Source of the DNA: a virus
Strand: one strand, 5' to 3'
Virus record (IMG/VR): IMGVR_UViG_3300043773_002546
Span: 124,001 to 188,000 of that record
DNA: 64,000 nucleotides
A program made the translations under genes and the position numbers. Below the pieces are notes generated by a model that was given only the letters and a program-made list of their open reading frames with translations, was not told the origin of the DNA and did no database searches. Positions 14,539-23,511 of the stretch are shown here, in pieces; the stretch's first letter is position 1, and every line of letters starts with the position of its first letter.

Positions 14539-15564
14539 ATGGCAGACGAAAAGTTTTTTGAATCGCCGTTCGACATCGTCAAGGCTTACGAGACTGGCTT
14601 TGTCGGCGCCTACAAAGACGCCGTTGCCGAAGCCCGGCTGAAAGACGAGATCCGCGCGCAGGGCGGCATTCCCGAAGGCGCTATGGCTTGTTCGCAGTTT
14701 GGCCTGGAAGAAACCGGCAAGGACAAGCTGTCGTTGCCGGTCATGGAAGTTCTTAACCTCTATCCTGATTGTCTTCCTGGTGGCGCCCAGGGCCGTGGCG
14801 ATTGCGTAAGCTGGAATGCGCGCAACGGCGGCCTGATCACCATGTGCTGCGATATCGCGAGCAACGCGCCCGACGAGGTTAGCGGCAAGCTTGAAGGCGC
14901 TCCCGAGATCAGCGACGAGGCGCGGCTTAACGGCGTGCTTTCAACCGAGGCGATCTATAACTGGCGCCGCCACGGCGGCGACGGCTGGAACTCCGCCGAA
15001 GCCGTTGAAGTCATGATGCGGGACTCCGGCCTTTGGCTGCGAAAAAAGTACGACGAAATTCAGGTCGACTTCACGCGATACTCGGCGCGCAATGCCGGAA
15101 TCTATGGCAGCCGTACGCCGCCCAACACGTGGCGGGCAATTGGCGCTGAGCACCTGGTACGCACAGCCACGGAGCTCTCGAGCTTCGAAGAAGTTCGCGA
15201 CATGTTGGCTAACGGTTATGGCATTCTCACCGATGGCAGCGAGAGCTGGAGTGACCAGCGCGATGCCAACGGCGTGTCAAAACGCACTGCAAAGGGCTGG
15301 GCGCACGCTATGGGCCTGGGTGGCGCTGACGATCGGCCCGAGATTAAGAAACTTTACGGCGAGCCGCTGGTGTTGGTCCTGCAAAGCTGGGGCGAGTGGA
15401 ATGACGGACCGCGGACTATTTACGGCACGAACATTCTGATTCCCGTGGGCGCTTTCTGGTCGCGCTGGTCCGACTTCAAACGGCGTTACATGGTCGCGGT
15501 CTCCGGCGTAAACGGCTGGCCGCGAAAGAAGCTCGCCAGTTACGGCGCTCTGGGCAACATCTGA
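14539..15564 (+). CDS. Papain-like cysteine peptidase
   Basis: The product has 341 residues. The catalytic pattern is papain-like: Gln84 and Cys89 in AQGRGDCVSW, His256 in GWAHAMGL, and LQSWGEWNDGP (282-292), which resembles the NSWG motif of C1 peptidases. The usual Asn before SWG is Gln282 here, so activity may be altered. The spacing between Cys and His (167 residues) is close to that of papain. There is no signal peptide. The substrate could be host peptidoglycan-linked peptides or host protein; a lytic role is possible. Confidence 0.6.
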   Translation: MADEKFFESPFDIVKAYETGFVGAYKDAVAEARLKDEIRAQGGIPEGAMACSQFGLEETGKDKLSLPVMEVLNLYPDCLPGGAQGRGDCVSWNARNGGLITMCCDIASNAPDEVSGKLEGAPEISDEARLNGVLSTEAIYNWRRHGGDGWNSAEAVEVMMRDSGLWLRKKYDEIQVDFTRYSARNAGIYGSRTPPNTWRAIGAEHLVRTATELSSFEEVRDMLANGYGILTDGSESWSDQRDANGVSKRTAKGWAHAMGLGGADDRPEIKKLYGEPLVLVLQSWGEWNDGPRTIYGTNILIPVGAFWSRWSDFKRRYMVAVSGVNGWPRKKLASYGALGNI

Positions 15565-15573
15565 AGGTGAATC

Positions 15574-15999
15574 ATGTTTGACATTCTGCGCGCGTGGGTT
15601 CTGTGGATCTTGTTATTGATTTCTCCGCAGCCGCAAAAGCACCTGGAGGTGCAAGATGCGCGACCAAACCAAACGTACTATGTCGGCCTGGTCGCAGCTG
15701 AGGCTGCTTATGCTACTTTGCTCCCTGGCACGCCCGACCAGCCAAAACCTGCTCCAGCGCCCGGTCCCGTCGACCCTGCCAACTGCCCCACCTGCAAAGG
15801 ACTAGGTAAGGTTCCCACGGGCGATTCCAATCATCCGTGGACGAAATGCCCAACCTGTAAAGGCGGCACCGGCGCGACAGCCGCTATTGCCGTACCGACT
15901 GCCGACCCCCAGTGCGCAACTGGCAACTGCCCGGTACAATCGCCTCCCGTTGCGGCGCCACAGTCTGTGCCGCCCGCTCACGTCATTCGGAGGCGTTAA
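15574..15999 (+). CDS. Exported protein with two CxxCxGxG-type motifs
   Basis: The product has 141 residues. The N-terminus is hydrophobic (FDILRAWVLWILLLI), probably a signal or anchor. Two DnaJ-type zinc motifs are seen: Cys71/Cys74 (CPTCKGLGK) and Cys92/Cys95 (CPTCKGGTG), enough to bind one zinc ion. Flanking regions are Pro/Ala-rich. A final Cys pair (CATGNC) might form a disulfide. Function unknown. Confidence 0.6.
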   Translation: MFDILRAWVLWILLLISPQPQKHLEVQDARPNQTYYVGLVAAEAAYATLLPGTPDQPKPAPAPGPVDPANCPTCKGLGKVPTGDSNHPWTKCPTCKGGTGATAAIAVPTADPQCATGNCPVQSPPVAAPQSVPPAHVIRRR

Positions 16000-16000
16000 C

Positions 16001-16492
16001 ATGCCGGTCGAGAATAACACGGGTAAGTGCTACAGCTATCGGGATTTGAAGTTCTACGCCAAGAACGGATTTGTCTGTCTTCACGACGAGGAGGACGGCG
16101 CGTTCTTTGTGCTCACCCGCAAGGAGTTTCTTGAGCGGGCAAAAGCACTTTCTGACGAGGCCCAGCGGTTGCGTAAGATCGCCGCGGAGAACCCGGGGCG
16201 CCCCTGGGTAGCGGCCGACCGTCTCGATCTGCAGAACGCGATTGATGACATGGTCGCGTGCACCCGTGAGGCCAAAGAGCAGGGCGACCGCAACGACCCG
16301 AAGGTCGCCGAGTGGTTTGCTCGTCACCGGCCGCATGCCCGCAGCCGCGTCTCCATGGCATCGGCGGCGAACTTTACTACGGCCAAGCCAAGTGCTTTGC
16401 CGCTGGGACAGAATACCGGCAAGCAGGTCACGCCGGACTTCAGTGTTGGCCTGAACAACCCCAAGAAACTTATTCTGCCGGGAGACTTCTGA
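16001..16492 (+). CDS. Hypothetical phage protein
   Basis: The product has 163 residues from ATG 16001, behind CGGAGG; the frame is open further upstream but without a better start. It is soluble, with a helical central region (EFLERAKALSDEAQRLRK) and a low-complexity C-terminus. No domain is recognised. It ends one base before the next start. Confidence 0.65.
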   Translation: MPVENNTGKCYSYRDLKFYAKNGFVCLHDEEDGAFFVLTRKEFLERAKALSDEAQRLRKIAAENPGRPWVAADRLDLQNAIDDMVACTREAKEQGDRNDPKVAEWFARHRPHARSRVSMASAANFTTAKPSALPLGQNTGKQVTPDFSVGLNNPKKLILPGDF

Positions 16493-16493
16493 A

Positions 16494-16847
16494 ATGGCCG
16501 ACACCGAGAAAGACGCATTTAAATTAGGTTTCCTGGCGCGCTGCGCCGAGGAGGGGCTTACGGGTGACGCGCTGGACGCGCGCATCAAGAGCGCCGAAGT
16601 TCTCGTAAAAACTGGTTGGGATCTGATCCCGTCGGAGGGCCGTTACGCTGCGGGCCTGGCTGCCGGTCTGCCGATCGCTGCTGGTGTTCTCGGCGGCGGG
16701 GCTCTGGGTTACGGTTTGGCCAAGATGCAGGAGCCACCGCTGGACGAGGACGAGATCAAAGCTAACGAGATCGCCACGACCTATCGTGTGCTAGCCCAGC
16801 GGGCCAAGGCACGAAAGAAGTTGCGGCAGTACCGTCCCGGCTCGTAA
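16494..16847 (+). CDS. Small membrane protein, probably virion-associated
   Basis: The product has 117 residues. The N-terminus (DAFKLGFLARCAEEGLTGD) is a leader type I have seen in proteins of large phages. A Gly/Ala-rich hydrophobic segment lies at about residues 49-75, and the C-terminus is basic. Function unknown. Confidence 0.6.
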   Translation: MADTEKDAFKLGFLARCAEEGLTGDALDARIKSAEVLVKTGWDLIPSEGRYAAGLAAGLPIAAGVLGGGALGYGLAKMQEPPLDEDEIKANEIATTYRVLAQRAKARKKLRQYRPGS

Positions 16848-16871
16848 TCCCATAGTTGGCAAGGAGGCCAC

Positions 16872-17228
16872 GTGAGTCTGCGCAAATTTCACAGCGAAAT
16901 GGGCGGCGCCCAGCACGGCGGTGCCCGGCTGAGCTGGCCCGGCACGCCCGAGGGTTTTCCGGTCATTAACCGATCGGAGCACGCGGACCTCAAGCAGGAA
17001 GAGACCGAAAACCTCGACCTGCGGATGGATTACAAGTCCAAAATGTTCGAGCTGTGGGACGCGGCGCAGAAGGCAGAATTCGACGACATAAATGATAAGA
17101 TAGTCAACGGTTGGTACCTGTTGCAGAAGCGCAGCGACAACTGGGACGCAGAAAACAAACATTATCGCGTATGGCTGGAGTGGTGCCAGATTTACGGCAT
17201 GATTCCGCCTTCGAGGGCGCAACGATGA
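16872..17228 (+). CDS. Hypothetical phage protein
   Basis: The product has 118 residues; GTG start behind AAGGAGG. It is a soluble, Trp-rich C-terminal half (WYLLQKRSDNWDAENKHYRVW) with no recognised domain. The next ATG overlaps its stop by 4 bases. Confidence 0.6.
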   Translation: MSLRKFHSEMGGAQHGGARLSWPGTPEGFPVINRSEHADLKQEETENLDLRMDYKSKMFELWDAAQKAEFDDINDKIVNGWYLLQKRSDNWDAENKHYRVWLEWCQIYGMIPPSRAQR

Positions 17229-18151
17229 GCACAAAACAAGCGGGCATCGGTGATTTTCTGTTTCCCGGAGTTTTCGGCCCGGATAACCATCCGGCCATGC
17301 AAGCCGCCGCCGAAGCACGAGAAAAGCTTAAGCAGCAGACAGAAAGCGCCCTGACAAGCCACTACGGCCAGAACATGCGTCAAATGCTCGGCTACGGCCT
17401 GGCGGGCGGCGCTGGCGCCACGGCGCTGTACCATGCCTTGCGCGCCCTGAGAAAGCCCAAGAAGAGCGAGACGAAGTACGACGAGATGAACTCTGGCGCT
17501 CCAGTGATGGCTAAGGAAGCCCTCAGCCTGGACGAAATGCTGGGAAAGCTCGTGCCTACGACCATGACCGGTCTGCCTAGTGGCGATGGTGCCGGTAACG
17601 GCGGCGCCCCGGCGGCGCCAGGACTTCCGGCGGACCCGCACATGTACCGTCCGACGTGGGCTGCACTGGCCGCGCTGGGCGCTGGCGGCTTAGGGCTCTA
17701 TGGCGGCAATAAGGCTGTCGGCGCGCTGGTCAACCGTAATAAGAAAAAAGATAGTCAGGCGGAAATCGACGAGGCCCGCAAAGCCTATTACGACGCCTTG
17801 CTGGGCGGCGATAAGAAAGCTGCTGCGCTAGACGACGTGTACGCTGCTTGGCAAGAGAAGCATGCCAACCCGCTGACGACTGTCCGCGACGCCTTTAACT
17901 CGACCGCCGATTTCTTTGGTAGGACAGTTCCTCAAAGCGCGCACGCCCTGGCGCTGCTTGGCGCTTTGGGCGGCGGGGCGTACAGCGCCAAAAAGATGTA
18001 CGACTGGACCAAGTCCCGCAGCGAGGGCGAGAATCTCCGCAAAGCCCAGGCATCTAAGGCGCGGATGAAGGGCTTGCCAACGACGTGGGTGGATCCTGAA
18101 GAGCTGACGCGGATTAAAGAACTCGCGGCGCAAGCTGACAATGAGCAGTAA
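17225..18151 (+). CDS. Gly/Ala-rich membrane protein, probably virion-associated
   Basis: The product has 308 residues from ATG 17225. Three Gly/Ala-rich hydrophobic stretches (about 59-74, 144-162, 242-258) alternate with Lys-rich helical regions (NRNKKKDSQAEIDEARKAYY). This pattern resembles internal or membrane-interacting virion proteins. It ends two bases before the RNA polymerase gene and is likely in the same transcript. Confidence 0.6.
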   Translation: MSTKQAGIGDFLFPGVFGPDNHPAMQAAAEAREKLKQQTESALTSHYGQNMRQMLGYGLAGGAGATALYHALRALRKPKKSETKYDEMNSGAPVMAKEALSLDEMLGKLVPTTMTGLPSGDGAGNGGAPAAPGLPADPHMYRPTWAALAALGAGGLGLYGGNKAVGALVNRNKKKDSQAEIDEARKAYYDALLGGDKKAAALDDVYAAWQEKHANPLTTVRDAFNSTADFFGRTVPQSAHALALLGALGGGAYSAKKMYDWTKSRSEGENLRKAQASKARMKGLPTTWVDPEELTRIKELAAQADNEQ

Positions 18152-18153
18152 CA

Positions 18154-21100
18154 ATGCCAGATCCGATCAATCTAGCGCCCGCTCAGCCTCCGCAGCGCGC
18201 ATTCGGCGACGTTAACGCACTGCGCAATAATATCTTTGAGCGGTCGTTACAACACGCCTCGACGCTCGAGCCTATCAAGAATGACCTGTACACGCTCCAG
18301 CTGAGCGACGTGCAGTACAAGGGCCCGGAGCGCTACACGAAGGCCGACCAGAAGAAAGCCGTGCTCACTCGCGGCTCGTTGGCCCGCAAGCTTGTGGGCA
18401 CCTGGAACCTCGTTGACAACAAGACCGGCCAGCAGGTTGCCCAGCGTCAGCAGACGATCGCTAGCGTGCCATACCTGACCGACAGCGGCACGTTTGTGAA
18501 CAAGGGCGTGGAGTACACCCTGGCGCACCAGATGCGGCTGCGGCCCGGCGTGTTCACCCGCGAGAAAGACAACGGCGAGCTAGAGGCGCATGTTAACGTG
18601 CTGCCCGGCAAGGGCCGCATGCACCGGTACTTCCTCGACCCGAAGACGGGCGTGATGAAGATCAACATTGGCCAAGCGCAGATTCCGCTTATGCCGCTCT
18701 TAAAAACGCTGGGCGTTAGCGAGGGCGATATTCGCAAGTCGTGGGGTAACGAGCTGACGGCCGTGAACATGCAGCAGGGCGACGCGGGCACGCTCGACAA
18801 GCTTTATCAGCGCCTGGTGTACAAGCAAGAGCCTGGCAGCGACGCCTTGGCCAAGCAGAAGGCCATCGCCGCTGAGTTCGCCAAGATTGAGCTGGACCCC
18901 GAGGTTACCAAGCGGACTCTCGGCCAGCCCTACACCCGCATGACGCCCGAGGTCATTCTGGCGACGACAAAAAAGCTCATTGCGCTAAACCGCAAGGAAA
19001 CCGACCCGGACGATCGCGATTCGCTGGCTTACCAGTCGGTCGTTGGCCCCGAGGACCTGCTCTCGGAGCGCTTTACCAAGGACAAGGCCACGCTGCGTCA
19101 GCTGCTCTGGAAAGCCACGGCCAAGAAAAGCCTCGACCATATTCCTACGGGCGTGTTCAACAAAGCGCTCAACGCCGCGCTGATCGGCTCCGGGTTGGGC
19201 AGCTCACTCGAGGAGATTAACCCCGCAGAGATCTTCGACCATCAGACCCGCGTGACGCGACTTGGCGAGGGCGGCATCGGCTCGCTCGACGCCGTGCCCC
19301 AGGAATCCCGCAGCGTGCAGCCAAGCCACTTGGGTTTTGTGGATTTTCTGCGGACTCCCGAGTCTGGCAAAGTCGGCGTCGACATGCGTTTTAGCCGCGG
19401 CGCCATGAAGGGCAGAGACGGCAAGATTTACACGCCAGTAGTGAACATGCAAACCGGCGCTACGGAGTACAAGACGCCCCAAGAACTGGCGGATACGCCG
19501 TTGGCTTTTCCTGGCGAAGAGAAGAGCAAGCTCCCGATGGTTGCGGCGCTGGTGGGCGGCAAGATGAAGTACGTCCCCCGTGAAGAAGCGCAGTTCTCGC
19601 TGCCGCACATGGACAACTCTTTTTCGGCGCTCTCGAATATGGTCCCCATGAAGAGCATGATGAAGGGACACCGAGTGATCATGGGCAGCCGCATGTTCAC
19701 GCAGGCACTGCCGCTGGTGGACGCCGAGGCGCCGCTGGTGCAGTCCGCCCGGGCCGACAACCCCGGTGAAAGCCACGAGGACGAGATGGGCGGCAAACTC
19801 GGCGCCGTCCGTGCCGACGTTCACGGCCAGGTGGTCTCTGTCTCGTCTGATGAGATCGTCGTTCGCGACCGTGACGGCAATAAGAAAAGCATCGAACTCT
19901 ACAACGACATGCCGTTTAACCGGAAGACTTTCTGGACGCAGAAGCCCACGGTTCAACCCGGCGATACGATCAAGCCCGGCCAGCTGCTCGCGCATTCCAA
20001 CTTCACTGATAAGCAAGGAACAGCGGCGCTGGGCAAGAATCTCCGTGTGGCGTATGTGCCCTTCCGCGGCAAGAACTACGAAGACGCCGTGGTCATCAGT
20101 GAGTCAGCAGCCAAGCGCCTCACGAGCGAGCACATGTACCAGCACGAGGCCGAATGGGACGACCAGACCCACGTCGGCAAGAAGGCGTTTCTGTCTTTGT
20201 TTCCGGGCGAGTACGACAAGAAGGCGCTCGCCAACTTCGACGACAAGGGCGCCATCCAGAAGGGCACGGTCGTGAACTATGGCGACCCGCTTGTGCTCCA
20301 GGCCAAGGCGAAAGAGACAACTTACGGCAAGGTTCATCGCGGCCGCGCCGGAAACTTCACCAACGAGACACTCACCTGGGAGCACCACACGCCGGGCGTC
20401 GTGACCGACGTCGAACACACCGACAAGGGCGTCAGCGTTGTAGTCAAAAGCCAGGCGCAGATGGAGGTCGGCGACAAGCTCACCGGTCGCTTCGGCGACA
20501 AGGGCGTTGTGGCCGACGTGATTCCGGACCACCAGATGCCCCAGGACAAAGACGGCAATCCGTACGAGGTCCTCGTCTCGCCGCTGGGCCTAATCTCCCG
20601 CGTGAACCCCTCGCAGGTCATCGAAGCCGCGCTGGGCAAAGTCGCTGCGAAGACCGGCCAGCCCTTCAAGCTCAAGGACTTCGATGACGAGAACGACCTG
20701 ATTGAGATGGCGCAGCGGGAGCTGGCTAAGCACGGGTTGAGCGATACCGAGGACCTCACCGACCCGGAGACCGGGCGAAAGATCAAAGGCGTGCTCACCG
20801 GCAGCCGCTTCTTTATGAAGCTCCATCACACGGCCGAGGGCAAAGGGCAGGGCCGCGCGATGGGCAGCTATACCGCCGAGGGCACTCCGGCCAAGGGCGG
20901 CAGTGAAGGCGCCAAGCGCGTCGGCATGCTCGACCTGGGCGCGCTTTTGTCCCACGGCGCCGGAAAGGTCATCCGCGACGCCAAAATGGTCCGCGGCCAG
21001 GCTAACCCCGAGTACTGGTCGCAGTTCATGGCCGGGTATACCCCGCCGCTGCCAAAAGTCCCGCACGTCTACGAGAAGTTTGTCGGGCAGCTCAAAGCTT

Positions 21101-22527
21101 CTGGCATTAACGCTGTCCGCAGCGGGACGCGCACGAACATCATGGCGTTAACCGACAAGGACGTCGAGCAACTGGCCGGAGACCGCGAGATCACCAGCTC
21201 CGACACGGTCGACTGGAAGGGCAAGCTCAAGCCGATTAAGGGCGGACTGTTTGACGAGACGCTCACCGGCGGCCACATGGGCAACCGCTGGAGCAAGATT
21301 ACGCTTCACGAACCGATGCCCAACCCGGTCATGGAAGAGCCCATCCGCCGCACCCTGGGCCTGACCGAGAAAAAGTTTCGCGCCGTGCTGTCCGGGACTG
21401 ACACGCTGCGCGACAAGACCGGCCCGCAGGCAATCGCCGAGGCCCTTGGTGCGATTAGCTTGCCCAAGGCAATCGAGCAGTGCCGCGAGGACATCAAGTC
21501 GGGCCGCAAGACCCTTCGCGACGCCGCAGTGCGCCGCTTGGGGTACTTAAAGTCCGCCGAGGCCGCGGGCGTGCATCCCAAAGACTGGATGCTCACTAAG
21601 ATGCCGGTTTTGCCGCCGATGTTTCGCCCCGTCTCGACGATGGGCGCCAAAAAGCTGCCCTTGGTAGCCGACGCAAATTACCTTTACAAAGAGCTCCTCG
21701 ACAGCAACAACGCGCTCAAAGACGCTTCCGGCGCGTTGGCCGAGTACAGCGACGAGCGGCTAGGACTTTACGATGCCATGAAAGGCGTGACCGGGCTGGG
21801 CAGTCCCACGCAGCCGAAGAATCAGGAACGGCAGGTAAAGGGCTTCCTGCAGCACGTTTTTGGCTCAAGCCCGAAGTACGGCACCGTACAGCGCAAGCTG
21901 CTTTCTACGACCGTGGACCTGGTCGGCCGCGCGGTAATTACTCCTAACCCGGACTTGGACATGGATGAGGTCGCTTTGCCCGAGGACAAAGCCTGGGAGG
22001 TGTACAAGCCCTTCGTTGTCCGCGGGCTAGTCAGGCGCGGAATGCCGCGCATGCAGGCCCTGGACGCCGTCGAGCAGCGCAACAAGGCCGCCGCTGCTGA
22101 ACTTCAGGGCCAGATGAGTTCTCGGCCAATCGTTATTAACCGTGCGCCCGTGCTGCATCGATACGGTATGATGGCGTTTTATCCAAAGCTCACCAAAAAC
22201 AAGGTTATGGAGGTCAATCCGGTCATTACCAAGGGCTTTAACGCCGACTTCGACGGAGACGCGATGCAGTATCACGTTCCCAGCACAGAGGACGCCGCCA
22301 AGGAAGCCGTGGAAAAAATGCTGCCCAGCAAAAACTTGTTCGCGGCCGCCAGCTTCAAAGCGCACTACGTGCCGCAGGCGGATTTCCAGACAGGCGTTTA
22401 CTTGGCATCTAGCCGGATTGACAAGAAAGCCAAGCCGCGTATTTTTCGTACCAAGCAGGAAGCCCTACACGCCTATCGCCGCGGCGAGATCGACGTCGAC
22501 ACCCCGGTAAATATTGTCGAGAGTTAA
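18154..22527 (+). CDS. RNA polymerase beta subunit fused to N-terminal half of beta-prime
   Basis: The product has 1457 residues. Residues 1-1005 align by eye with bacterial RpoB. Landmarks are FVNKGVEYTLAHQMRLRPGV (protrusion), VQPSHLGFVDFLRTPESGK (fork), KNYEDAVVISES (about 640), DKLTGRFGDKGVV (about 774) and KLHHTAEGKG (about 889). From about 1015 it continues as RpoC: GGLFDETLTGG, MPVLPPMFRPV, RKLLSTTVDLVGRAVI, INRAPVLHRYG, and the catalytic NADFDGD at 1363-1369 with its three Mg-binding Asp. It stops about 90 residues later, before the bridge helix. The beta-prime N-terminal zinc ribbon is absent. The remaining beta-prime is encoded at 23504-25408. Catalytic residues look intact, so an active polymerase is likely. 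Confidence 0.93.
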   Translation: MPDPINLAPAQPPQRAFGDVNALRNNIFERSLQHASTLEPIKNDLYTLQLSDVQYKGPERYTKADQKKAVLTRGSLARKLVGTWNLVDNKTGQQVAQRQQTIASVPYLTDSGTFVNKGVEYTLAHQMRLRPGVFTREKDNGELEAHVNVLPGKGRMHRYFLDPKTGVMKINIGQAQIPLMPLLKTLGVSEGDIRKSWGNELTAVNMQQGDAGTLDKLYQRLVYKQEPGSDALAKQKAIAAEFAKIELDPEVTKRTLGQPYTRMTPEVILATTKKLIALNRKETDPDDRDSLAYQSVVGPEDLLSERFTKDKATLRQLLWKATAKKSLDHIPTGVFNKALNAALIGSGLGSSLEEINPAEIFDHQTRVTRLGEGGIGSLDAVPQESRSVQPSHLGFVDFLRTPESGKVGVDMRFSRGAMKGRDGKIYTPVVNMQTGATEYKTPQELADTPLAFPGEEKSKLPMVAALVGGKMKYVPREEAQFSLPHMDNSFSALSNMVPMKSMMKGHRVIMGSRMFTQALPLVDAEAPLVQSARADNPGESHEDEMGGKLGAVRADVHGQVVSVSSDEIVVRDRDGNKKSIELYNDMPFNRKTFWTQKPTVQPGDTIKPGQLLAHSNFTDKQGTAALGKNLRVAYVPFRGKNYEDAVVISESAAKRLTSEHMYQHEAEWDDQTHVGKKAFLSLFPGEYDKKALANFDDKGAIQKGTVVNYGDPLVLQAKAKETTYGKVHRGRAGNFTNETLTWEHHTPGVVTDVEHTDKGVSVVVKSQAQMEVGDKLTGRFGDKGVVADVIPDHQMPQDKDGNPYEVLVSPLGLISRVNPSQVIEAALGKVAAKTGQPFKLKDFDDENDLIEMAQRELAKHGLSDTEDLTDPETGRKIKGVLTGSRFFMKLHHTAEGKGQGRAMGSYTAEGTPAKGGSEGAKRVGMLDLGALLSHGAGKVIRDAKMVRGQANPEYWSQFMAGYTPPLPKVPHVYEKFVGQLKASGINAVRSGTRTNIMALTDKDVEQLAGDREITSSDTVDWKGKLKPIKGGLFDETLTGGHMGNRWSKITLHEPMPNPVMEEPIRRTLGLTEKKFRAVLSGTDTLRDKTGPQAIAEALGAISLPKAIEQCREDIKSGRKTLRDAAVRRLGYLKSAEAAGVHPKDWMLTKMPVLPPMFRPVSTMGAKKLPLVADANYLYKELLDSNNALKDASGALAEYSDERLGLYDAMKGVTGLGSPTQPKNQERQVKGFLQHVFGSSPKYGTVQRKLLSTTVDLVGRAVITPNPDLDMDEVALPEDKAWEVYKPFVVRGLVRRGMPRMQALDAVEQRNKAAAAELQGQMSSRPIVINRAPVLHRYGMMAFYPKLTKNKVMEVNPVITKGFNADFDGDAMQYHVPSTEDAAKEAVEKMLPSKNLFAAASFKAHYVPQADFQTGVYLASSRIDKKAKPRIFRTKQEALHAYRRGEIDVDTPVNIVES

Positions 22528-22541
22528 ACACGGAGGTTTAC

Positions 22542-23273
22542 ATGTTCACGGTTAATCCCGAACTGATTTCGCTCGCCCGCATGCGGTTCGAAAAGTCGGC
22601 CGTTGTGCCCCCGGGCGGCGGCGACCCGGCCATGATGGGCGGCGGCGCACCTCCGATGGACCCGGCGGCTATGGGCATGCAACAGCCTGCCGCCCCGGTT
22701 GACCCGGCTCAGGCGGCTATGGGCGCCGCTCCTCCTGCTGACCCCTCTCAGGATCCAACCGGCGCGATGGCCGCCGCAGCCCCGCCAGCACCGGCCCCGA
22801 TGCCTCCGGCGACGCCCACCGCCGCCGCTCCTGGCCAGCAGAAGCTCAAACCCGAGCAGATGATGCAGATGCTCGACTACCGGCTTTACAACATGCAGCA
22901 GCAACTCACGGCGATCATGAACGCCATGGGCGTGCAGGTCCCGCCGGAATCGCTCGTGCTACCCCCGGGCACGACCGGCGCGCCCCCGGCTGAGACGGCG
23001 CTGCCCGGCGGCCCGATGGCGCCGCCCCCGCCGCAGCAGGACCCGAACGCCCCGAGCGGCCCGCAACCTCCGGGCGGCCCGCTCCCTCCCGGCGGCCCGA
23101 TGGATCCCAGCCAGATGCCCATGGACCCTAACGCGCCGAAGCAGGCCAACTGGTGGGATGTGGGGCGCCCCGTGGACAAGGCCGTGCACAGCAACCCCGA
23201 CGCCCCGACGGACCTGCAGACCAAAGCGGCTGCAATCGCCGCGCTGTGTCGGAGCATGACGCGTGCGCGTTAA
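22542..23273 (+). CDS. Pro/Gly/Met-rich low-complexity protein between RNAP genes
   Basis: The product has 243 residues, behind a strong GGAGG site. Residues 22-105 and 140-205 are dominated by Pro, Ala, Gly and Met. A short amphipathic helix (LDYRLYNMQQQLTAIMNAMG, about 112-131) lies between and could form a coiled coil. The C-terminal 35 residues look folded. It sits between the two polymerase genes, so a structural role for polymerase packaging or assembly is possible but unproven. Confidence 0.65.
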   Translation: MFTVNPELISLARMRFEKSAVVPPGGGDPAMMGGGAPPMDPAAMGMQQPAAPVDPAQAAMGAAPPADPSQDPTGAMAAAAPPAPAPMPPATPTAAAPGQQKLKPEQMMQMLDYRLYNMQQQLTAIMNAMGVQVPPESLVLPPGTTGAPPAETALPGGPMAPPPPQQDPNAPSGPQPPGGPLPPGGPMDPSQMPMDPNAPKQANWWDVGRPVDKAVHSNPDAPTDLQTKAAAIAALCRSMTRAR

Positions 23274-23511
23274 ATTAACTCACAACCTGCAGCCTCACGA
23301 ACAGTCGGCTCAGTCGATCATTCTGTATGACGATCTGGGAAATCCGATTTTCGTGGCCATGCAGCTTGATGAGTCGATTATCTACGCCGACGCCGGAGAG
23401 CCTGATTTTCACGCTATGCTTCGCGCCTTGGGCGTGAACAAAACAGTCATCGTCAACGAGATCACGCCAAAGCCCGTCAAGAACATGCTGTGGACGCCGG
23501 GAAATGCTTAA
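23263..23511 (+). CDS. Small protein between the RNAP genes
   Basis: The product has 82 residues; the GTG start overlaps the preceding stop by 11 bases, and its own stop overlaps the beta-prime C-terminal gene by 8, so the three are probably translationally coupled. It is beta-strand-rich (QSIILYDDLGNPIFVAMQ) with no zinc or HTH motif. No similarity to omega or alpha subunits is apparent. Function unknown. Confidence 0.65.
   Translation: MRVKLTHNLQPHEQSAQSIILYDDLGNPIFVAMQLDESIIYADAGEPDFHAMLRALGVNKTVIVNEITPKPVKNMLWTPGNA

Noticed and set aside
14454-14561. A 36-codon frame with start overlapping 14015-14461
   Set aside because: Short and Arg/Pro-rich, and it runs into the next gene. Its start has no strong ribosome site of its own.
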